A DNA stretch of 13,116 bases, from assembly GCA_025353435.1 (NCBI GenBank), contig JANXQR010000135.1:1-13116 (forward strand). Direction: 5' to 3'. Shown here piece after piece: positions 6,813-13,116 of the stretch. Every line of letters starts with the position of its first letter. Position 1 is the first letter of the stretch. The notes under the pieces were generated by a model that did not search any database, was not told where the DNA came from, and was given only the letters and a program-made list of their open reading frames with translations. A program made the position numbers and the translations under genes. This stretch comes from Acidobacteriota bacterium (GTDB lineage: Bacteria; Acidobacteriota; Terriglobia; Terriglobales; Acidobacteriaceae).

Positions 6813-7484
6813 ATGAACTATCGCATCAAACGCGGTGATCAGGAGTTTGGGCCTTACAGCCTGGCGGATCTTCAGCAACATATGCAAACCGGCCACGTCT
6901 CGGCCGAAGACCTGGCGCAGAGTGAGGGCATGAGCGAGTGGGTTCCCGTCTCCCAGGTGCTGGGCAATATTCCCATTCCTCCCATGCTTCAACCCGGCGT
7001 CTATTCGGGAATGGACCCAAATGCGGCACTGGCGCAGCAGATTGTTCCCTTGCCGCCGAACCTGCCTTGGCCCGTGCTCTTGTTGAGCTATGTCTCCGGG
7101 ATCACTCCCCTCCAATTCATTGCAATATTCGTATGGGCATGGAACATGGTGCAGGCAAATTGGGCGCGCAAGTTGTCTGGCAACAACGCTGCCATGGTCT
7201 TGATGTGTATGTATCCGGCAGGCATTGTCTCCGGCTGGGTGGCCATTGCGATGGGCAAGGGATCTGGTCTGTCGGGCTTCGGTGCGTTGTTTATCTTGGC
7301 CGGCGCCATTTGCCGGATTGTGGGCAGCTTCAAGATTCGAGATGCAATGGAAGAGTATTACAACACCGTCGAGAACATCGGACTTAGTCTGAGCGGCGTA
7401 ATGACCTTCTTTTTCAGCGCCATTTACATCCAGTTCCACATCAACAGAATTGCCCGCTGGAAGAAAACCGGCGTGCTCTCCTAA
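6813..7484 (+). CDS. GYF_2-domain multi-pass membrane protein
   Basis: The product has 223 residues. The N-terminus (about 2-50) is a GYF_2 module: YRIKRGDQEFGPYS, DLQQHMQTG and a conserved Trp in SEWVPVSQVL. A short Pro-rich stretch (53-87, PIPP and PLPPNLP) leads to about four hydrophobic segments at 88-110, 126-146, 155-173 and 192-208. The protein ends in a basic tail (INRIARWKK), so the tail is likely cytoplasmic. In eukaryotes GYF domains bind proline-rich peptides; whether GYF_2 does is less clear. The preceding RING protein has a long proline-rich linker and is an obvious candidate partner. AAGGGGA lies before the start, with a gap of 12 nt from the RING stop. The domain call is good. 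The role in the pathway, such as adaptor, target recruiter or channel-like scaffold, is inferred from the operon only. Confidence 0.83.
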   Translation: MNYRIKRGDQEFGPYSLADLQQHMQTGHVSAEDLAQSEGMSEWVPVSQVLGNIPIPPMLQPGVYSGMDPNAALAQQIVPLPPNLPWPVLLLSYVSGITPLQFIAIFVWAWNMVQANWARKLSGNNAAMVLMCMYPAGIVSGWVAIAMGKGSGLSGFGALFILAGAICRIVGSFKIRDAMEEYYNTVENIGLSLSGVMTFFFSAIYIQFHINRIARWKKTGVLS

Positions 7485-7507
7485 ATCAGGAGGAAGGGCT
7501 ACCGACC

Positions 7508-8137
7508 ATGGCTTCTCCCCGCACCCGCAGACTGCTGCTCGATGCCGAGTCGATCCGCCGGCGTCTGGCTGGCTGGCCGTTGATCGAGATTAGCGGCACT
7601 GCCGGAATTCCTCCCGAGATCTACCGATTTACCTACCATGTGAAAGGGCTCTATGTTGATCCCACCGGCAACATTTTGGAACGCGACACACACCTGCTGG
7701 AGGTGAACCTCTCGCTCGGCTATCCCAGGAGAGCGCCTCAGTGCCGCATGCTGACGCCGGTTTTCCATCCCAATTTTGACGATTCAACAGTCTGCGTCGG
7801 CGATTTTTGGGCCGCTTCGGAAGGGCTTGAGGATCTGGTGATCCGCATCGGCCGGATGATTGCCTATCAGGAGTCCAATACTAAAAGTCCGCTCAATGGA
7901 TTGGCTGCCAAATGGGCGTCGCAAAATGCAGGGCTGCTTCCCATTGATGCCCGCGCAATAGCGCCACCCAGCGCGACTGCTACGGAAATGCCGCCAAGTG
8001 CTGCAGAAACTCTGGGACCATCATCCAGTGAGAAACAGACTGTATCGTTCATCGCCCCTTCACAGATGCCTGGGGACGATACAAATCCTGATCAACAAGC
8101 AGATCCATGGGACAAGAAGATAGTCATCCAACAATGA
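7508..8137 (+). CDS. E2-like ubiquitin-conjugating enzyme (UBC fold)
   Basis: The product has 209 residues. The UBC core (about 8-145) shows a first helix (ESIRRRLAGWP), strands IYRFTYHVKG and HLLEVNLSLGYP, then the classic HPN at 87-89 with catalytic C96 seven residues after the Asn (VCVGDFW). The later elements are LIRIGRM-like (VIRIGRMIAYQ) and SPLNGLAAKW at 127-136, as in canonical E2s (PLN..AA..W). The retained HPN Asn is the oxyanion-stabilising residue of eukaryotic E2s. Residues about 148-209 are a disordered tail rich in P, S, T and A that ends DKKIVIQQ. It accepts the Ubl from the E1 thioester and transfers it to Lys, probably with the RING-TM2 protein. No membrane segment is seen. 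It is the last operon gene, 23 nt after the GYF_2 stop. AGGAGG sits 14 nt before the ATG, with GGAAGG closer at 10 nt. Confidence 0.9.
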   Translation: MASPRTRRLLLDAESIRRRLAGWPLIEISGTAGIPPEIYRFTYHVKGLYVDPTGNILERDTHLLEVNLSLGYPRRAPQCRMLTPVFHPNFDDSTVCVGDFWAASEGLEDLVIRIGRMIAYQESNTKSPLNGLAAKWASQNAGLLPIDARAIAPPSATATEMPPSAAETLGPSSSEKQTVSFIAPSQMPGDDTNPDQQADPWDKKIVIQQ

Positions 8138-8622
8138 AGCTATGTCCCGACAGCTTGGGATTATTTAGTGCTCAATGACTTAGTGGACGAAGAGTGACAA
8201 GGTAGCGAACTGCACAAAAAACGACGAGTCCAATCCTCCCGAAAACCAACCTTCTGCAACACTCAGCCGATGGGCATGAAGACCGTAATTGATGCGCTGA
8301 CGTCGCACTCCACCACGAGCAAGCATGTGCTGGAGGAACGCTCCGCTTTCTTATTTGCGAGAGCGGGACTGGGGGTCGATCAAAAGGGAGTTTCGACCAA
8401 CTGGAAAGCTGATCAGGACGGCGCTTTTAGTCTGGTCTGCAAAGGATGTAGCGCTGAAAACCTTGACGGAGATTGATTGTGATTTGTGAGGGCGCACCTG
8501 TCGGGATCGCAGTGAGTGAAGCCATCGGAAGAAATGCATTCAGACCTCGGAGATGCGTGAGCCTTGGTGCCTGTTAGAGAACGTCGTACAGCGACTGCGA
8601 TAAGCGTGTTTTGAAGTGTGGG
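8138..8622 (+). other. 485-base gap between convergent genes, no convincing gene
   Basis: This stretch separates the E2 stop from the stop of the minus-strand receiver gene. I find no strong GC hairpin followed by T-run on either strand; only a weak AAGCT/AGCTT inverted repeat lies just after the E2 stop (near 8138-8160). A 68-codon plus frame at 8270-8476 has acceptable codons but no ribosome-binding site and no recognisable motif, so it is not annotated. Termination may be Rho-dependent or use a structure I cannot see. Confidence 0.5.
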
Positions 8623-9012
8623 TTAGAGAGCGTCTAGGAAGTCGAGAATCGCTCGGGAGTTGACGGGCTTAGAGCGGATGGGAGAGCCGAGGTGGGTCGA
8701 ACGTGGGTCCTTGTCGCGCTTCAAGGCGTCGTGCTTCAAGGCGAATTCGCCGTCTGAGATGCGCAGGACCTTGCACGTCGAATGGTCGTTCAAGATTTGC
8801 TTGGCGAGTTGGACACCGTCATCGGGTTGCGGCAAGACGCCGATGACGACGACGTCAGGCCGATTGAGTCGACAGGATACGAGGGCTTCCGCCGAGCCGT
8901 AGGCGGGGGACGCGTCGTATCCGTGTTCGATGAGGATGACGGTGAGTGCTTGCGCCATGGATTGCACTGAGTCGACCACGAGAACTTTGAGGTGCAGGTT
9001 CGTGCGATTCAT
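8623..9012 (-). CDS. Receiver-like (CheY-fold) protein lacking the phospho-acceptor Asp
   Basis: From ATG 9012-9010 the product has 129 residues; an in-frame ATG at 9072 would add 20. The receiver pattern is clear: KVLVVDS (9-15), where the usual acidic pair is D14-S15, then RPDVVVIGVLPQPDDG (51-66), the Ser of LRIS, and SKP with K115. At the phosphorylation position the expected Asp is Gly (G58 in VVVIGVLP). It therefore should not be phosphorylated in the usual way and may act as a constitutive or ligand-driven pseudo-receiver. No output domain follows. It lies divergently beside a hybrid histidine kinase gene, so a shared pathway is possible. The shorter start is preferred because a possible promoter and palindrome overlap the longer one, although neither start has a good ribosome-binding site. 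The fold is likely; the partner is unknown. Confidence 0.72.
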   Translation of the reverse strand: MNRTNLHLKVLVVDSVQSMAQALTVILIEHGYDASPAYGSAEALVSCRLNRPDVVVIGVLPQPDDGVQLAKQILNDHSTCKVLRISDGEFALKHDALKRDKDPRSTHLGSPIRSKPVNSRAILDFLDAL

Positions 9013-9056
9013 AAGATGCGTACTTTCGGAGGCTGGATGGGAGTGCGGGGAGCGAA

Positions 9057-9072
9057 ATGACAACATTGTCAT
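9057..9072. promoter_or_regulatory. Palindromic operator candidate ATGACAA-CA-TTGTCAT
   Basis: Two perfect 7-base arms are separated by CA. The palindrome lies in the divergent region between the receiver-like gene and the kinase, and overlaps the candidate minus-strand -10 box by two bases. That is the geometry expected of a repressor site. The regulator is unknown. Confidence 0.45.
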
Positions 9073-9098
9073 CTTACACTCGGTGCGGCCTTCTGCAA
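9071..9098 (-). promoter_or_regulatory. Candidate sigma70-like promoter of the receiver-like gene
   Basis: On the minus strand TTGCAG (-35, plus positions 9093-9098) is separated by 16 nt from TAAGAT (-10, 9071-9076). Both boxes are imperfect. A start site near 9063 would leave a leader of about 50 nt before ATG 9012, which supports that start over the one at 9072. Confidence 0.3.
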
Positions 9099-9231
9099 TT
9101 GGTCTTCATTTCCGGGCGACAAAGGCTTGCAGCGGACGGCTCAAAGCGCACGTTGGGTGGGAATTGGAAACTGAGCACGTGAGCCTATCGACTTGACGGC
9201 GAGCAGGAGATCGACTGGCGGCTGGTTTCCG

Positions 9232-9256
9232 GATTCATCGCATGAATCGCATGAAT
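9232..9256. repeat. Inverted repeat GATTCAT-CGC-ATGAATC overlapping a tandem CGCATGAAT pair
   Basis: A perfect 7-base inverted repeat with a 3-base spacer occupies 9232-9248. The 9-mer CGCATGAAT is present twice in tandem at 9239-9256. It lies about 100 bases upstream of the preferred kinase start, so it may be a regulator site. It would be inside the gene if translation began at the TTG at 9193. Confidence 0.35.
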
Positions 9257-9357
9257 TGTTGAGGATCGAACCTAGATGGATATGGGCGAAATGCTATTGG
9301 GCTATCCATTGTTCGGTTCCCGCCAGTAGAATCTGGTACGAATCCGAGCATAGGAAG

Positions 9358-11694
<2,337 letters not shown>

Positions 11695-11801
11695 AGACCG
11701 CATTGACAAGTCAGAACAGATTGAAGTGGAATTGGCCCGTTGAAAATCTAATGTTGGACCGCGGTAGTCAGGCAAGTTTTAATCCACAATCCGTTTTTCA
11801 A

Positions 11802-12485
11802 CTATTTCATCACGTTCAAAGCGGCGCCAAGAATTTCTTCCAGATCGCCAAATCTGGAGTGATAATCGCTCAAGCTGCGACGAATTATTTCATGTGCTTC
11901 CTCACGGCCATAAGTGGCTGAAATTTCACAACCGCCGCTTGATGTGCCAGGCGCCAGCTTGTAAGTGAGGAAGTAGTGGCTCAAGCGGTTCAGCATTGGC
12001 GCGGGTACTTCTCCAATGTCGGTCCATGCGCCATAAGTGGCGTCTTCCTTGAGGACTGCGATGATTTTGTCGTCAGCCTCATTTTGGTCGACCATTCGAA
12101 ATCCCCCAATAGGGACGCACTCGACCAAAACGTTTCCGTGTTGGACCGGGCGGTCAGTCAAAACACAGATATCGAGGGGATCGCTGTCTCCTTCGAGAAC
12201 GCGGCCAGTTTTTTGAGATGAGAACTCCGCCACTTTTTCGCCACAAAAGGTCTGCGGGATAAATCCATAAAGGGCCGGGCAAATGTTCGAGTATTTCTGA
12301 GGCCGGTCAACCTTGAGGTATCCGGAGACTTTATCTATTTCGTATTTGTGTGTGTCAGATGGGACGACCTCGATGAAGCATTGCACGAGGTCGGGCACAT
12401 GTTCTCCGGGAGAAATCCCGTGCCATGGATGAGCTTTAAACAAGACACCAAGCAGTTTCCACAATGGTTGCGAAGCTTCTCTCAC
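11802..12485 (-). CDS. ppa: Soluble (family I) inorganic pyrophosphatase
   Basis: This enzyme hydrolyses PPi to two phosphates in the cytoplasm, pulling biosynthetic reactions forward. The family signature DSDPLD is at residues 100-105 (D100, D102, D105 bind Mg2+), followed by ICVLTD. Other active-site segments are YEIDKVSGYLKVDR (48-61), YGFIPQTFCG (73-82) and EADDKIIAV (136-144, D138 and D139). At about 227 residues it is longer than the roughly 175-residue E. coli enzyme, having an N-terminal WKLLGVLFKAHPWHG stretch and a C-terminal extension. GTG 12485-12483 is preferred because AAGG lies 9 nt upstream. TTG at 12494 is also in frame, and a stop two codons before it excludes anything longer. 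It converges with the kinase gene and diverges from the glycogen phosphorylase gene. Confidence 0.9.
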   Translation of the reverse strand: MREASQPLWKLLGVLFKAHPWHGISPGEHVPDLVQCFIEVVPSDTHKYEIDKVSGYLKVDRPQKYSNICPALYGFIPQTFCGEKVAEFSSQKTGRVLEGDSDPLDICVLTDRPVQHGNVLVECVPIGGFRMVDQNEADDKIIAVLKEDATYGAWTDIGEVPAPMLNRLSHYFLTYKLAPGTSSGGCEISATYGREEAHEIIRRSLSDYHSRFGDLEEILGAALNVMK

Positions 12486-12871
12486 TTGGACCAACCTTCA
12501 TCGGTTCGATGGATAGATTGACAACGGGATTGCACCCGCATTGCCGCTGACCCGGATCGTCTCACGTTCGTGGTCGCTCTGCAAGTGATCTGTCGGGAAC
12601 AACCGGTACGTCCGTTATAGCTCGAAAGCAGTGAAGCGGCAGGCAATCTGAGGGATCCAGACAATTGAGATCGCCCTTGCCATCGCTGGCGAAGGAAGTC
12701 TATGCTAGTTGCCAACATAGAAGTTGCACGGATTGCGCGAGATAGATGTGGATTAGAAGGCTCCGCAATTTGACTTATCGAGTACACCATCTGGTGGATT
12801 GACGACAGTGGAGTTGCTCGAGTGAATGTTAAAGCGCAACGCAGTTTCAACTTAGAATTGTAGGTTTACCC
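12486..12871. other. Divergent intergenic region between pyrophosphatase and glycogen phosphorylase genes
   Basis: These 386 bases should hold promoters for both flanking genes. I see no clear sigma70 pair: a TTGACA at 12518-12523 has no matching -10 box. A 122-codon minus frame (12482-12850) has an erratic residue mix rich in Arg and Ser, no family motif and overlap with the pyrophosphatase start, so it is not called. Confidence 0.5.
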
Positions 12872-13116
12872 ATGAGTTCGCGCGGCCAAGTTGCATTTCC
12901 GGCCTCTCCAACGGGTTTGGACGGCTGGTCGGATTCGATAAAACAACTCCTTAGAAATCAGTTCGCCAAGGGCGTATCCAATGCCACGCCAAATGAGTTG
13001 TTTCGTGCCACTTCCGCTGCACTGCGTCCTCGAATTGTTGACGTAATGTTGGAGACTGAGGCGAGGTTTCGATCGGCCAATGCGAAGTCTATCTACTACG
13101 TGTCGATGGAATTTCT
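12872..13116 (+). CDS. glgP: Glycogen/starch (alpha-glucan) phosphorylase, 5' end only
   Basis: Only the first 81 codons are in the window; the frame is open at the edge. The N-terminal pattern of the GT35 phosphorylase family is visible. A helix (WSDSIKQLLRNQFAKGV) is followed by ATPNELFRATSAALRPRIVDVMLETEARF and then KSIYYVSMEF, which matches the conserved 'YYLSMEFL' that precedes the first nucleotide-fold domain. The enzyme uses phosphate and pyridoxal phosphate to release glucose-1-phosphate from glycogen. The N-terminal lead of about 20 residues is not conserved in the family. The ribosome-binding site is weak (TAGG, 8 nt before ATG). The active site lies outside the window, so the call rests on the N-terminal signature. 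Confidence 0.83.
   Translation, partial: MSSRGQVAFPASPTGLDGWSDSIKQLLRNQFAKGVSNATPNELFRATSAALRPRIVDVMLETEARFRSANAKSIYYVSMEF

Noticed and set aside
6786..7439. 217-codon minus frame antisense to the GYF_2 gene
   Set aside because: No motifs, whereas the plus frame has GYF_2 and TM segments.
8270..8476. 68-codon plus frame in the gap after the E2 gene
   Set aside because: No ribosome-binding site, no recognisable domain; kept only as a possibility.
11739..11802. GTTGAAAA and TTTTCAAC inverted pair between the convergent kinase and pyrophosphatase genes
   Set aside because: AT-rich 8-base arms nearly 50 bases apart with no GC stem; not a credible terminator.
12482..12850. 122-codon minus frame upstream of pyrophosphatase
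   Set aside because: Atypical residue mix, no family motif, overlaps the start of a real gene.

Overview
The window looks like chromosomal DNA of a free-living, moderately GC-rich bacterium, most likely an acidobacterium (Terriglobia-like). This is inferred from gene style: a secreted 'GSPF' beta-propeller with a BIG2-like Ig module, an extended inorganic pyrophosphatase, and a YukD-like ubiquitin/RING gene set. No rRNA, tRNA, CRISPR array, integrase or insertion sequence is visible.

Layout. (1) Positions 1-1326, minus: the N-terminal 442 residues of a secreted beta-propeller protein, cut by the window edge. (2) 1327-1639: divergent intergenic region. (3) 1640-8137, plus: a tight eight-gene operon. 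In order it encodes a membrane-anchored trypsin-like protease, a YukD-type ubiquitin-like protein (Ubl), an E1-like activating enzyme, a membrane-anchored JAB/JAMM isopeptidase, a six-TM FHA protein, a RING finger-TM2 protein (candidate E3), a GYF_2 multi-TM protein and an E2-like conjugating enzyme. (4) 8138-8622: no convincing gene. (5) 8623-9012, minus: a receiver-like protein without the phospho-acceptor Asp. Divergent from it, at 9358-11694, plus, is a hybrid histidine kinase (PAS, HisKA, HATPase, two receivers). Palindromes lie between the two. (6) 11802-12485, minus: inorganic pyrophosphatase. (7) 12872-13116, plus: the 5' end of a glycogen phosphorylase gene.

The centrepiece is region 3. 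It carries everything expected of an E1-E2-E3-Ubl-deconjugase pathway, with catalytic residues intact: E1 nucleotide-binding motif and candidate Cys, E2 HPN plus Cys, RING zinc ligands, JAMM E/HxH/S/D. Five of its eight products carry membrane segments, so the predicted conjugation happens at the inner membrane. The likely flow is: the E1 adenylates the Ubl, the E2 accepts it, the RING-TM2 protein positions E2 at the membrane, and the JAB protein matures or removes the Ubl. The FHA, GYF_2 and protease proteins would supply scaffolding, partner recognition and envelope proteolysis. Such operons were predicted by comparative genomics of prokaryotic RING fingers and YukD-like Ubls; I know of no biochemical description of this membrane-bound arrangement. 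Functions are inferred from sequence alone.
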